NCBI RefSeq assembly: GCF_900109545.1
Contig: NZ_FOAP01000007.1
Coordinates: forward strand, 124,001-188,000
Origin: Stigmatella aurantiaca
GTDB taxonomy: Bacteria > Myxococcota > Myxococcia > Myxococcales > Myxococcaceae
DNA: 64,000 nucleotides
Direction of reading: 5' to 3'
Position numbers and translations under genes: made by a program. The notes beneath the pieces are model-generated. The model was given only the letters and a program-made list of their open reading frames with translations, was not told the origin of the DNA and did not search any database. Below, piece after piece: positions 1 to 10,143 of the stretch (its first letter is position 1; each line of letters starts with the position of its first letter).

Positions 1-508
1 GGTGGACGTTCACCCGGAACTTGCCGCCTCCGGCCGGGAAGAAACCGTGCCGCTCCAGCACCGCCTCCACCCGGGGCCCCATGCGCCGCACCAGGGGCAG
101 GTATGCCTTCTCCAGGAAGTCGAACGGGGGCGCCGCCGGGTTGTGCGTTCCGCCCTCCAGCATCAGGGTGGAGGGGCCACTGGCCAGCATCAGCGCGGGC
201 AGCACTGTCTGCAGCACCAGCGTGGCGCTGCCCGCCGTGCCCACCGCGAAAAAGTAATTGCCCGGCGTCAAGGCGCGCGGCTTGAACGTCAGCTCCATCG
301 AGCCCAGCTCCGCCCCCACCACCTCCGCCGCCCCCACTTCCGCCGCCGCCTTCACCGCCGTCAGGTGCTGGCGCAGCAGCCCTGGCTTGGCGCGCTTCGC
401 CCGCACGTTCACCATCTGGAACGGGGTTCCCGTCACCAGCGCCAGCGCCAGCGACGTGCGCAGCACCTGCCCTCCCCCTTCCCCGTTCGAACCGTCGATC
501 CGAATCAT
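1..508 (-). CDS. rtcA: RNA 3'-terminal phosphate cyclase (RtcA), 3' part cut by window edge
   Basis: This is the first 169 codons of RtcA, which converts RNA 3'-phosphates to 2',3'-cyclic phosphates with ATP, through an adenylated enzyme. The translation opens MIRIDGSNGEGGGQVLRTSL, the signature start of the family, and continues with the conserved FAVGTAGSATLVLQTVLP segment at about residues 85-102. The catalytic histidine region lies beyond the window. The ATG at 508 is the natural start because the family begins at this motif. It lies 127 bases downstream of rtcB on the same strand, so the two are probably co-transcribed as rtcBA and controlled by the divergent rtcR. Identification is secure; completeness cannot be judged. 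Confidence 0.95.
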   Translation of the reverse strand, partial: MIRIDGSNGEGGGQVLRTSLALALVTGTPFQMVNVRAKRAKPGLLRQHLTAVKAAAEVGAAEVVGAELGSMELTFKPRALTPGNYFFAVGTAGSATLVLQTVLPALMLASGPSTLMLEGGTHNPAAPPFDFLEKAYLPLVRRMGPRVEAVLERHGFFPAGGGKFRVNVH

Positions 509-635
509 CTGAACACCCCTCCCACTCACACCACGTAGCGGCGCCTGTTCCCCCATCCTAGCGACCGAAGTCTCGGGGGGAGCAGGCGCCTCGGCTGTCG
601 TTATCCCGGCATGGTCACCTCGCGACACCTTCGGG

Positions 636-1862
<1,227 letters not shown>

Positions 1863-1916
1863 GGTCTTGCCTTCCGCTGTTCGCCCGCGCCAGGTGCCGG
1901 GCACGGGAAGCGGTAA

Positions 1917-1932
1917 AGCAGCGCGCGTGCCA
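1917..1932 (-). promoter_or_regulatory. sigma-54 (RpoN) promoter of rtcBA
   Basis: Read on the minus strand the site is TGGCACGCGCGCTGCT, matching the RpoN consensus TGGCACG-N4-TTGCW at all but one informative base, with GG and GC exactly at -24 and -12. It is 54 bases upstream of the rtcB start codon, giving a leader of roughly 40 bases. RtcR, encoded divergently, is an enhancer-binding protein with the GAFTGA loop needed to open RpoN promoters, so site and activator fit. Confidence 0.85.
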
Positions 1933-1974
1933 ACCCACTCCCGAGGGAGGACGCCTCCAGGCCCCCCTTTTCCC

Positions 1975-1999
1975 TATCCCCTGGGATAAAGTCCTATCC
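1975..1999. promoter_or_regulatory. candidate RtcR upstream activating site (inverted repeats)
   Basis: TATCCCctGGGATA is a 14-base palindrome at 1975-1988, and its right arm GGATA pairs again with TATCC at 1995-1999, so three half-sites of the same motif lie in tandem. The block is about 45-65 bases upstream of the RpoN promoter, a normal distance for an enhancer site, and it abuts the rtcR start codon at 2002, so binding could also repress rtcR. The role is inferred from position and symmetry only. Confidence 0.45.
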
Positions 2000-2001
2000 G
2001 C

Positions 2002-3627
2002 ATGGCGAAGACACGGGCGCGCAAGACGGTGGTTCTCGGGATGCTCGGGACGATGCTCGACGGGGGGCAGGGTCCCCGGCGGTGGGACCGGTGGCGTCCC
2101 ACCGTGTCGCTGTGCCAACAGGAGGACCTGCTCGTGGACCGGCTGGAGCTCCTCCACGCCCCGAGTGCCGGGGTGCTCGCCGCCACGGTGACGGAGGACA
2201 TCCTCCAGGTGTCCCCGGACACGCAGGTGCGCGGCGTGGAGGTGGACATCCAGGACCCCTGGGACTTGGAGGAGGTGTACGGGGCCCTGCTCGACTACGC
2301 CCGGAGCTACCCCTTCCAGCCCGAGCAGGAGGACTACCTCGTCCACATCACCACCGGGACGCACATCGTGCAGATCTGCATGTTCCTCCTGGTGGAGAGC
2401 CGGCACCTCCCCGCGCGGCTGATTCAGACCGCGCCCCCCTCGGGCCGGGACCGGGGCCCCGGCGGGCACAGCATCATCGACCTGGACCTGTCCAAGCACG
2501 ACCGGCTGGCCACGCGCTTCCAGCAGGAGCAGCGCGAGGGGCTGTCCTTCCTCAAGGCGGGCATCGACACGCGCAACGCCGCGTTCAACCAGCTCATCGA
2601 GCGCATCGAACAGGTGGCCATCCGCTCCCGGGCGCCGCTGCTCATCACCGGCCCCACCGGGGCGGGCAAGTCCCAGCTCGCGCGGCGCATCTACGCGCTG
2701 AAGAAGGCCCGGCGGCAGGTGAGCGGCCCCTTCGTGGACCTCAACTGCGCCACGCTCCGGGGCGATGCCGCCATGTCGGCCCTCTTCGGCCACGTGAAGG
2801 GCGCCTTCACGGGGGCCCTGAGTGACCGGCCCGGGCTGCTGCGCCAGGCGAACGGGGGCATCCTCTTCCTGGATGAGATTGGCGAGCTGGGGGCGGACGA
2901 GCAGGCCATGCTCCTGCGCGCCGTGGAGGAGCAGCACTTCCTGCCCGTGGGCTCGGACAAGGAGGTGGAGAGCCGCTTCCAGCTCATCGCCGGGACGAAC
3001 CGGGACCTCCAGACCGAGGTGGCCCAGGGGCGCTTCCGGGAGGACCTGCTGGCGCGCATCAACCTGTGGACGTTCCGCCTGCCTGCCCTGCGCGAGCGCC
3101 CCGAGGACATCCTCCCCAACCTCCTCTACGAGCTGGACCAGGCCTCGCAGACGCTGGACACCCGGGTGACGATGAACCGCGAGGCCCAGGAGCACTTCCT
3201 GCGCTTCGCCACCTCTCCCGAGGCCCGGTGGAGCGGCAACTTCCGCGACCTGAACGCGGCGGTGCTGCGCATGGCCACGCTGGCGCCCGGCGGCCGCATC
3301 ACCCGGGAGAACGTGGACGAGGAGCTGGAGCGGCTCCGGGCCCACTGGCACCCGGGCTCCACCGGCCCGGGGGCCCCGGAGGAGCTGGTGCGGGAGGTGC
3401 TCGGGGCGGGCCTGGCGGCGGAGCTCGACCGGTTCGACCGGGTGCAGCTCGCGGATGTGCTCGCCGTGTGCCGTCAGTCCCGGTCGATGTCCGAGGCGGG
3501 GCGGGGCCTGTTCGCGCGCTCCCGCGAACGCAAGCAGAGCCCCAACGACGCGGACCGGCTGCGCAAGTACCTGGCCCGCTTCGGGCTGAGCTGGGGGGAC
3601 GTGAGCCGGGGAAGCCCCGCCTCCTGA
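2002..3627 (+). CDS. rtcR: sigma-54-dependent transcriptional activator RtcR
   Basis: RtcR activates rtcBA in response to RNA damage. Residues 1-180 form the RtcR-type CARF sensor domain (HITTGTHIVQICMF near 116-129), which binds cyclic-phosphate RNA ends or related ligands. Residues 190-430 are the AAA+ domain: Walker A GPTGAGKS at 217-224, the RpoN-contacting loop GAFTGA at 267-272, and Walker B GGILFLDEIGEL at 285-296. The C-terminal 80 residues (VQLADVLAVCRQSRSMSEAG) fit a Fis-like helix-turn-helix. Length, 541 aa, is typical. There is no strong ribosome binding site before the ATG, and the start codon abuts the palindromic block, suggesting weak, possibly autoregulated expression. Confidence 0.95.
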   Translation: MAKTRARKTVVLGMLGTMLDGGQGPRRWDRWRPTVSLCQQEDLLVDRLELLHAPSAGVLAATVTEDILQVSPDTQVRGVEVDIQDPWDLEEVYGALLDYARSYPFQPEQEDYLVHITTGTHIVQICMFLLVESRHLPARLIQTAPPSGRDRGPGGHSIIDLDLSKHDRLATRFQQEQREGLSFLKAGIDTRNAAFNQLIERIEQVAIRSRAPLLITGPTGAGKSQLARRIYALKKARRQVSGPFVDLNCATLRGDAAMSALFGHVKGAFTGALSDRPGLLRQANGGILFLDEIGELGADEQAMLLRAVEEQHFLPVGSDKEVESRFQLIAGTNRDLQTEVAQGRFREDLLARINLWTFRLPALRERPEDILPNLLYELDQASQTLDTRVTMNREAQEHFLRFATSPEARWSGNFRDLNAAVLRMATLAPGGRITRENVDEELERLRAHWHPGSTGPGAPEELVREVLGAGLAAELDRFDRVQLADVLAVCRQSRSMSEAGRGLFARSRERKQSPNDADRLRKYLARFGLSWGDVSRGSPAS

Positions 3628-3640
3628 GCCCCCTGCGGTG

Positions 3641-4135
3641 TCACGGCGGGCACAGCTCCGCCACCGAGGTGAGCGCGCGCGCCAGCCGGTGCAGCTCGTG
3701 GCTCTTGAAGGGCTTCTTCAGCTCCATCAGCGGAGGGTTCTCCTCGGCGAAGTTGCGCAGCAGCTCCTCCCACGAGTAGTCGGAGTAGGCCGAGCAGAGC
3801 ACCACGGGCAGCGCGGGGGCCACCTGGCGCAGGTGCTTCAGCGTCTCGAAGCCGTTCCATCCCGGCGGCATGCGGTAGTCCAGGAAGGCCAGGGCATACG
3901 GGTTGCCCTCGGCCAGGGCCGCCTTCACCTTGGCCACCCCTTCCTCGCCCTGGAAGGCCGAGTCCACCTCGAACAGGTCCGCGAGGTTCTCCTGCGCGGA
4001 GGAGGTGCCAAAGAGCGTCTCCTCCATCTGCGCCAGCGCATCCCAGCACTCCGCCGGGGCCGGGCAGAGCACCCGCTGGAAGTCCCGGTGAATGCTCTCG
4101 CAGTCGTCGATGATGAGGATCCGCTTCTTAGGCAT
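3641..4135 (-). CDS. single-domain response regulator with inserted segment
   Basis: A 164-residue CheY-like receiver. Acidic pocket ILIIDDCE is at residues 5-12, the phospho-acceptor Asp lies in LAFLDYRMPPG, the conserved Thr/Ser in CSAYSD, and Lys in LKKPF. Between the first helix and the second strand it carries about 30 extra residues (ECWDALAQMEETLFGTSS and following), so it is longer than a standard 120-residue receiver. No output domain is present. The ATG at 4135 overlaps the last 8 bases of the upstream kinase gene, so the two are translationally coupled and this is almost certainly the kinase's partner. Confidence 0.85.
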   Translation of the reverse strand: MPKKRILIIDDCESIHRDFQRVLCPAPAECWDALAQMEETLFGTSSAQENLADLFEVDSAFQGEEGVAKVKAALAEGNPYALAFLDYRMPPGWNGFETLKHLRQVAPALPVVLCSAYSDYSWEELLRNFAEENPPLMELKKPFKSHELHRLARALTSVAELCPP

Positions 4136-6401
4136 GTGGTTGTCCCCCCTGCGGCTCGGCATTGGCTGGTAGCTCCAGTATGAAGGAGGCCCCTTGTCCA
4201 GGTCCATTGCTATGGACCCGCAGGGAGCCGCCCAGCTCCTGGGCGGCCAGGGCACTGGAGTGCAGCCCGAAGCCGTGCCCCTCCTGGCGGGTGGTGAAGC
4301 CGTGCTGGAAGATACGGGTGAGCAGCTCCGGCGCGATGCCCACGCCGTTGTCCTTCACCTCGATGTGAACCTGCCCCCCGGGGACCTGCTGTTCGATCCG
4401 GACGATCAACCGCCGCTCCTCCTCTGGAACCGCGTCCAGCGCATACTTGGCGTTGCTGATCAGGTTGACGAGGATCAACAACACCTTGTGCTTCTCGGTC
4501 AGGACCGAGGGAATGTCCGAGAGGATGCGCTCCACCTTGACCCGGTGCCGGCCGAGCGCGGCCTGGTTGATGCGCAGCGCGTCGTCCACCAGCGCCCGGA
4601 GGTCCACCTGCTCGTTCAGGTGGTGGGACGTCCGCGCATAGCGCTGCTGCAGGTTGACGATGGCGCCAATGTGCTCGGTGTGCCGGGTGACGTCGTTGAG
4701 GAGCAGCTGAATCTCCTTGCGCTCGCTCTGCAGGTTCTTGCCCAGCTGGTTCAGGAAGGGCAGCGCCGTCTGCCCGCGCCGGTCCCCCCGGATGAAGGCG
4801 GAGAGGTCCGCCTGGTGCTCCTCCAGCAGGGACGCCACCCGCTCCACGTTCTCGAGCTTCAGCCCCGTGAGCCGCTCCTTGGCCAGCATGACCGAGATGA
4901 GGACGCTGCTGAGCACGTTGCCCACGTTGTGCAGGACGTTGGTGGCGATCTCGGCCCGGCCCACCTGCAGCGCGGTCTCCACGAGCTTGCGGTGCGCTTC
5001 CTTGAGCTCCTGCGTGCGCTCCTCCACCCGCTGCTCCAGCCCCTCGTTGGCCTGCCGCAGCGCCTCCTCCCGGCGCTGAATCTCCCCGGCCATCTGGTGG
5101 AAGGCCCGCGCCAGCTGCCCCAGCTCATCCTCGCGCCAGATGTCCAGGGTGACGTCGAAGTCCCCCTGCTCCAGCTTGTGCGAGGCCTGGGTGAAGGTGA
5201 GCAGCGGCCGGGTGATTTGCAGCCGCAAGACCCAGGACATGATGCCCAGCTCGAGCAGCAGCGACACGAGGCCAAACACCAGGACGTAGCGGGAGGCCTC
5301 GATGGCGGCGGAGGCCACGATGTGCTCGGGCAGCACCGTGACGAACGTCCACCCCGGGCCCTTCAGCCGCTCCATGGCGATGTACTCGCCGAACTCCGGC
5401 ACCTCCAGCACGCGCTGGCCGGGCTGCCGGGACTTCACCCGCTCGAAGACGCCGCTCAGGTGGGCGCGCTGCTCGGGAGTGCCCTCATTCGCGGCCGTCC
5501 CCTCGGGCAGGCCCAGGGCGGCCGGGATGGTGTAGGGCCCCATGCCGCTCTCCATCTTCACGGTGGGGTGGGCGATGAGCTGGCCATCGTCCCGGACGAG
5601 GAAGTTGTAGGCCCCGGGCAGGTGGTCCCCGATGGTCCGGAGCATCAGCTCATCGAGCAGCACATCGTGGGTGAGGGTCGCGGCATGCTGCCCATCGATG
5701 TCCAGCGGCGTGGCGAGGGTCACCATCCAGGTCTTGCTGGTCGTGTCCTCGAAGATGCCCGTCCACACGGGCTCCCGCCGGGGGTTGTTCTCCGGCAGGG
5801 AGCGCGTCAGGTACTCCATGGGGAGAAACGAGAAGGAGGCCTCGACGTCCTGGAACCACGTGGCCCCTTCCGGCCAGTAGCCCACCAGCACGCCCTCGGG
5901 AAGGAGGACGCCGGTGTTGGTGAACCGGACCTCGAAGGCGGGCCCATACTGGGACACCACCTCGTAGGCGGCGAGAATCCGGCGGCGCACGCTGTCGGTG
6001 AGCGGCACGTCCCTGGGGACGATGACCCCGGGCACCTTCGTGCCATCGAACCCCTGGGGAATGTTGCGGGTGCTTCCATCCGGCAGCCGCACGAACAGGC
6101 TGTCGAAGCGGGGCGCGGGATCCTGCGTGTTCCAGAAGCGGATCCGCTCCTCCAGGGCCTTCTTGAGAACCGTGTGGTTGTCCTCCGCCAGCAGGAAGAT
6201 GGCCTGCTCGCGCTGGCTGCGCTCGCGCACGCTCTGCTCCATCTGCAACAGGGCTTCCTTGCGGAAGGAGTTGAAGATGTGCAGGTAGCTGAAGAGCGTG
6301 GACAGGGCGATGATGACCGCGATGCGCACGCCCATCCGGATGAGCGTCGAGCGTGCCAGGGAGGTGCGTTCAGGAAGAACTAAACCGCGCGGGATGGCCA
6401 T
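4128..6401 (-). CDS. membrane sensor histidine kinase with dCache-like sensor, HNxGN type
   Basis: A 757-residue sensor kinase. Membrane segments are at about 24-44 and 371-393, enclosing a periplasmic sensor of about 325 residues that looks like a double Cache domain. HAMP follows (395-447), then a coiled coil (445-480). The phospho-acceptor His491 lies in VLHNVGNVLSSV, a variant H-box seen in a subclass of kinases rather than the usual HELR/HEVRNPL form. The ATPase region has the N box (LISNAKYAL), VKDNGVGI and GHGFGLHSSA. The start at 6401 gives a short basic N-terminus before the first membrane helix. It forms an operon with the overlapping response regulator. The ligand is unknown. Confidence 0.9.
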   Translation of the reverse strand: MAIPRGLVLPERTSLARSTLIRMGVRIAVIIALSTLFSYLHIFNSFRKEALLQMEQSVRERSQREQAIFLLAEDNHTVLKKALEERIRFWNTQDPAPRFDSLFVRLPDGSTRNIPQGFDGTKVPGVIVPRDVPLTDSVRRRILAAYEVVSQYGPAFEVRFTNTGVLLPEGVLVGYWPEGATWFQDVEASFSFLPMEYLTRSLPENNPRREPVWTGIFEDTTSKTWMVTLATPLDIDGQHAATLTHDVLLDELMLRTIGDHLPGAYNFLVRDDGQLIAHPTVKMESGMGPYTIPAALGLPEGTAANEGTPEQRAHLSGVFERVKSRQPGQRVLEVPEFGEYIAMERLKGPGWTFVTVLPEHIVASAAIEASRYVLVFGLVSLLLELGIMSWVLRLQITRPLLTFTQASHKLEQGDFDVTLDIWREDELGQLARAFHQMAGEIQRREEALRQANEGLEQRVEERTQELKEAHRKLVETALQVGRAEIATNVLHNVGNVLSSVLISVMLAKERLTGLKLENVERVASLLEEHQADLSAFIRGDRRGQTALPFLNQLGKNLQSERKEIQLLLNDVTRHTEHIGAIVNLQQRYARTSHHLNEQVDLRALVDDALRINQAALGRHRVKVERILSDIPSVLTEKHKVLLILVNLISNAKYALDAVPEEERRLIVRIEQQVPGGQVHIEVKDNGVGIAPELLTRIFQHGFTTRQEGHGFGLHSSALAAQELGGSLRVHSNGPGQGASFILELPANAEPQGGQPHA

Positions 6402-6421
6402 AGTGGAGCGGGGGAGCCCTC

Positions 6422-9211
6422 TCAGGGGTGGCTGTGCGGATCCGCAGGGTTGCTCCCCGCCATCCGCTCATCCCCGTCCCAGAACCCATCGAGATCGCGA
6501 TCAATGCCGATGCGGGTGCCCGAGCCCGGGGGCGTGCACGTGTAGGTCATGAAACCGCCTCCGGCGGCGGTGAGCCAGCGCAGGGCCTCGCTGGAGACCG
6601 GGGGCAAGGCCGCCCGGTCGCCCTGGAACAGGCCCGAGCCCTGGTAGGCGAAGCCCACCTCGAGCTGCGCCACGCGCCCCTGGGCCACCAGGTCGCACTC
6701 CCCTGCGTCCGCGCGCGCCCGGAGGAGCTGGAGGCGTGGGGTCACCACGGCGGTGTTGAGCGCCGTGTGCGTCACCTGCTGGCCCACGATGGGCGCCAGG
6801 TTGCTGTCGAAGGCCAACATGTACTGCTCCATGTTGCGCTTCGCGGCCCGGCCCTCGGGCGAGTCCGGGATCCCCACCGGGTTCTCGGGAATCACGTCGA
6901 AGCCGCTGTTGAAGCGGAACATGTCGGGGATGGCCCCGTCGCTGTTGAAACCGAAGCCTCGCACCTGGTCACCCAGGAATGGATCCGGCGGTTGCAGGCC
7001 GGAAGCAAAGCCCGCGCCGAACATTCCTACCTTTTGATACATGTTACGCAGGTGGGGAACCTTGGGGAAGAGCGGTTCGGCGTCGAAGGACGAGCGGCCA
7101 TCCGTGCCGAAGAATCCCTTGAAGGGCCCCTCCCCGGGGTTGGCGTTGGGATCGATGCGGTGGCAGGCCTCGCACGAGCCATGGAAGAAGCTCGTGGTGT
7201 TGACGAAGAAGTCGCGCCCCGCCTGCTGCGCCGGGGTGAGCGAGTTGTCGAGGTTGCGCACCGGGTTGGGCGGATAGGTGACCTGGAGGATGAACTCGGA
7301 GAACTGCTGCATCTGCGCGGGGGTGAGCTGCGCGGAGCGCCCCAGCAGGTCCACGAAGGCGGGGTTGAACTGCCGGAACGCCTCGGCCTCGTCGAAGGCA
7401 CCCTGGTCCGGCTGGACGCTCGGCGCGGTGTAGGCGCCCGTCCGGTCCCCGCGCCAGTGCATGGGGCCGTGGTTGGCCATGCCGCGCAGGCTCTGGGTGG
7501 CCAGGGGGCCCTTGAGCGGGTGGAAGTCCGTGTTCTGGCCGAACGTCGGATCCGGTCCGGATTCTGGCAGCACCGGGACGACGGGGTTGAGGTTCTTCCT
7601 CACCACGCCATCCGGGTTGCCGAGATCCCAGGAGAGGCTGTCGAAGTCCCCGAAGATGTGGCAGCTCGCGCAGGAGGAGTCGCCGTGGCTGGAGCTGTTG
7701 CGCGCGTCGTACAGGAAGACCCGGCCGCGCACCACGCTCGGAGGCTCGGGGGTGTACATGGGCAGGTGGGCCAGCTCCTGTTTCGTGGCCGTGTTGACGA
7801 TGGAGATGGCGTTGTCGAAGCGCGTGAGGACATACATGCGCTGCGCCGTCTCATCCAGCACCATGCCGGTGGGCCCGCCCCCGCTCAGGGGAATCTGGTT
7901 CGCCGGGCTGGGCACGAAGGTGTTGGCCTCGAGCGCGGCGGTCGGGAAGACGCCAATCTTCGAGGAGCCGAACGCGGCCACGTAGAGCGTGGCGCCATTG
8001 GCCGTCACCGCCATGCCCAGCGGCTGCGCGAGGCTCCGCTCGCTCTCCGCGTTGGGCACCGGGGCGCAGCACACGCCATAGTTGATGTGCTTGTTGAGGT
8101 GGCGCGGCATGACGCCCGCGGGGCTTAGCACGGTGATGCGGCTCTCGTGCAGGTGTCCTTGGAGGCTGGGCCGCGTGGGCGAGGCCGGCCCCTCGAAGCG
8201 CAGGTCATTCCGGGCCTCGGTGTTGCTGACGTAGACCTTGCCGCTCACCGGGTTGACGGCCATGTTGAACAGGATGGTGCCCACCCCGGAGAAGAAGCCC
8301 GAGGCGCCCGGGAGCTGCCGGGGCGGCGTCGCGAGCGCATCCAGGACGAACACGTCCTTGTCCGGCAGGGAGAAGCGCATCTTGTCCGTCCACGGGCGGT
8401 TGAGGGCATCGAACCAGTTCTGGCCATCGAACCGGACCAGGACGCTGACCTCGGTGCCCTGCACGCCGCTGGCGAAGTTGGGGGCGGGCACGCCGCCCAC
8501 CGCCTGGCCCCCGTTGGGAACCAGGGATTCGTGCACCACGGAGGACCGGTTGCCGGAGTGGAACGCCGCCGCGTAGACGCGCGAGCCATCCGGCGTCACC
8601 GCGAGCGCGCGCGGCGTGTCGCTGAAGAGGCTGAGGATGGTGAGCGGCGTGCCGCCCAGCGAGGTGCCCAGGTGGTTGGCGTCGAAGACCCACACATCCG
8701 CGCGGCCAATGCCGGGCGTGGTGAACCGCGGATCAAACGGAACGTTCTGCCCCCGGTGCGCCGCCGTGATGAAGGCCCGGTTCTTTCCCGGGCCCGCGAA
8801 GACGATGTCCCGCGGCTCATCTCCCACGAGCAGGGTGCGCACCACGGTGCCGCTCCGGCCATCCGCCCCCAACCGCACGACGCTGAGGCTGTCCGACAGG
8901 TGGTTGACGACCCAGACCTCGTCGTTGCTCCGCGCCGCGACCGCCACGGGCTCGAGCCCCACGGGCACTGAAGTCAAATGGGAGAGTCCTTGAGGCTTGA
9001 CCTGGAACACCTCCAGGCGGTTGTCCGGGGTGTTGACCGCGAAGAGGAACCGCCCATTCGGCGAGAGCGCGAGGGGCCGCACCTGACCGCTCTCGAAGAG
9101 CGTATACGGCGCGGCGTCCGCCCTCTGGCTGCCGCCAATCCATGCGACACAAAGCAAGGTGAGAATCCCTCTCGGAATCTCCCGGAACCACATCCTGCAC
9201 TCGGTTGTCAT
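6422..9211 (-). CDS. secreted beta-propeller / di-haem cytochrome c (YncE-MauG-like)
   Basis: A 929-residue exported protein. It has a signal peptide (ILTLLCVAWIGGSQRADA, about 16-33) and an N-terminal half of YncE-like propeller repeats (RPLALSPNGRFLFAVN, PLGMAVTANGATLYVAAFG). The C-terminal half has two c-type haem motifs, CASCH near residue 514 and CEACH near 679, resembling cytochrome c peroxidase/MauG-like proteins. It ends in a calcium-binding loop-like IDRDLDGFWDGDE. GGGGAGGGG lies just before the ATG at 9211. A periplasmic or outer-surface redox role is likely; the substrate is not evident. It is 20 bases upstream of the kinase gene on the same strand and could be co-transcribed with it. 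Confidence 0.8.
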   Translation of the reverse strand: MTTECRMWFREIPRGILTLLCVAWIGGSQRADAAPYTLFESGQVRPLALSPNGRFLFAVNTPDNRLEVFQVKPQGLSHLTSVPVGLEPVAVAARSNDEVWVVNHLSDSLSVVRLGADGRSGTVVRTLLVGDEPRDIVFAGPGKNRAFITAAHRGQNVPFDPRFTTPGIGRADVWVFDANHLGTSLGGTPLTILSLFSDTPRALAVTPDGSRVYAAAFHSGNRSSVVHESLVPNGGQAVGGVPAPNFASGVQGTEVSVLVRFDGQNWFDALNRPWTDKMRFSLPDKDVFVLDALATPPRQLPGASGFFSGVGTILFNMAVNPVSGKVYVSNTEARNDLRFEGPASPTRPSLQGHLHESRITVLSPAGVMPRHLNKHINYGVCCAPVPNAESERSLAQPLGMAVTANGATLYVAAFGSSKIGVFPTAALEANTFVPSPANQIPLSGGGPTGMVLDETAQRMYVLTRFDNAISIVNTATKQELAHLPMYTPEPPSVVRGRVFLYDARNSSSHGDSSCASCHIFGDFDSLSWDLGNPDGVVRKNLNPVVPVLPESGPDPTFGQNTDFHPLKGPLATQSLRGMANHGPMHWRGDRTGAYTAPSVQPDQGAFDEAEAFRQFNPAFVDLLGRSAQLTPAQMQQFSEFILQVTYPPNPVRNLDNSLTPAQQAGRDFFVNTTSFFHGSCEACHRIDPNANPGEGPFKGFFGTDGRSSFDAEPLFPKVPHLRNMYQKVGMFGAGFASGLQPPDPFLGDQVRGFGFNSDGAIPDMFRFNSGFDVIPENPVGIPDSPEGRAAKRNMEQYMLAFDSNLAPIVGQQVTHTALNTAVVTPRLQLLRARADAGECDLVAQGRVAQLEVGFAYQGSGLFQGDRAALPPVSSEALRWLTAAGGGFMTYTCTPPGSGTRIGIDRDLDGFWDGDERMAGSNPADPHSHP

Positions 9212-9585
9212 GAGCCCCTCCCCGTGAAAGGGCCACCCATACCATGAAACACTGTTTCATCACGATGGCAGCCCCTGTGGTGGAGTGGGCCCGGGCGGGG
9301 CCCAGCCTCCGGGAGCATGACGCGATTGGCCAGACATGGCTTTATCAGACAGGATTTCCTGTATTCATGACTTGCATGTATGGGAATGACTGGATGTCAG
9401 GGATTGAGCCTCCTGTCTTGAGAGGCTGGCGCCCCCGGCGGGCCTGGATACCCTGAACCACCCATGACTACATGAGCGGGCTGCCACTTGCGGGCACTTC
9501 CTGAATCCCGTGCCTCGCCGATTGCACGTGTCCACAGGGGGACATTCTTGGTAAGACGGCTTCCCAGCCCTCTCCGCCGCGCCGT
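9212..9585. other. intergenic region, divergent control region
   Basis: This 374-base stretch separates the divergent cytochrome and hypothetical genes and is less GC-rich than its flanks. No convincing ORF is visible. It contains an inverted repeat ACAGGA-TT-TCCTGT at 9349-9362 that could be an operator. I found no confident -35/-10 or -24/-12 element. Confidence 0.35.
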
Positions 9586-10143
9586 ATGCCCTCCCCTTCC
9601 GACAGCCGCGACTACCGCGTCCTCTTCTTCTGCCCCGCCTCCCTCGCGCAAGCCGAGCGCATCGAGGTTCCCGTGGGCCGGCTGCTGTCCCGCATCCAGG
9701 CGCCCCCCGCGGAGCTGGCCCCGCTGGAGGAGGCCGGCACACTGAGCGAGGCGGGCTGGAAGGTCTACATGGTGCGCTCGCTGTCCGAGCGCTCCGCGGC
9801 CCATGCCTTGGCCGCCTACGTGAGCGAGGCCACCTGCACGCTCGCGGCGGAGCTGGAGGCGGAGGTGCTCGGGCTCTACGTGGACGTCTCTGGAGACTCG
9901 GCGCGCGTGTGCCGGTGTGAGCCGGACCAGGGCCCGGAGACCTTCGCGGGCCGCCGCCACGTGGCGCTGGGCCGCACCGCGGAGTGGCTGGAGGTCGCCC
10001 CCGCCACCCTCGCCGCGCTCTTCCAGCTCGAGGCGCCCGATGACTACGAGCCGGATGCCGAGGACCGCTTCGTCGAGGAGAAGCTCCAGGAGGCCCGGAC
10101 GTTGATGGAGCAGTACCGGCGCCACGCCAAAGTCAGCACATGA
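9586..10143 (+). CDS. conserved hypothetical protein, probably cytoplasmic
   Basis: I do not recognise a family. The 185-residue product has no signal peptide or membrane segment. The middle contains a Cys-poor alpha/beta-looking stretch (AELEAEVLGLYVDVSGDSAR) and the C-terminus is an acidic then basic helix (VEEKLQEARTLMEQYRRHAK). The stop overlaps the start of the downstream DTW gene (ATGA, 10140-10143), so the two are translationally coupled. No clear ribosome binding site precedes the ATG. Confidence 0.6.
   Translation: MPSPSDSRDYRVLFFCPASLAQAERIEVPVGRLLSRIQAPPAELAPLEEAGTLSEAGWKVYMVRSLSERSAAHALAAYVSEATCTLAAELEAEVLGLYVDVSGDSARVCRCEPDQGPETFAGRRHVALGRTAEWLEVAPATLAALFQLEAPDDYEPDAEDRFVEEKLQEARTLMEQYRRHAKVST

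Noticed and set aside
9325-9345. RpoN-like TTGGCCAGACATGGCTTT in the cytochrome upstream region
   Set aside because: GG and GC are separated by 9 instead of 10 bases.
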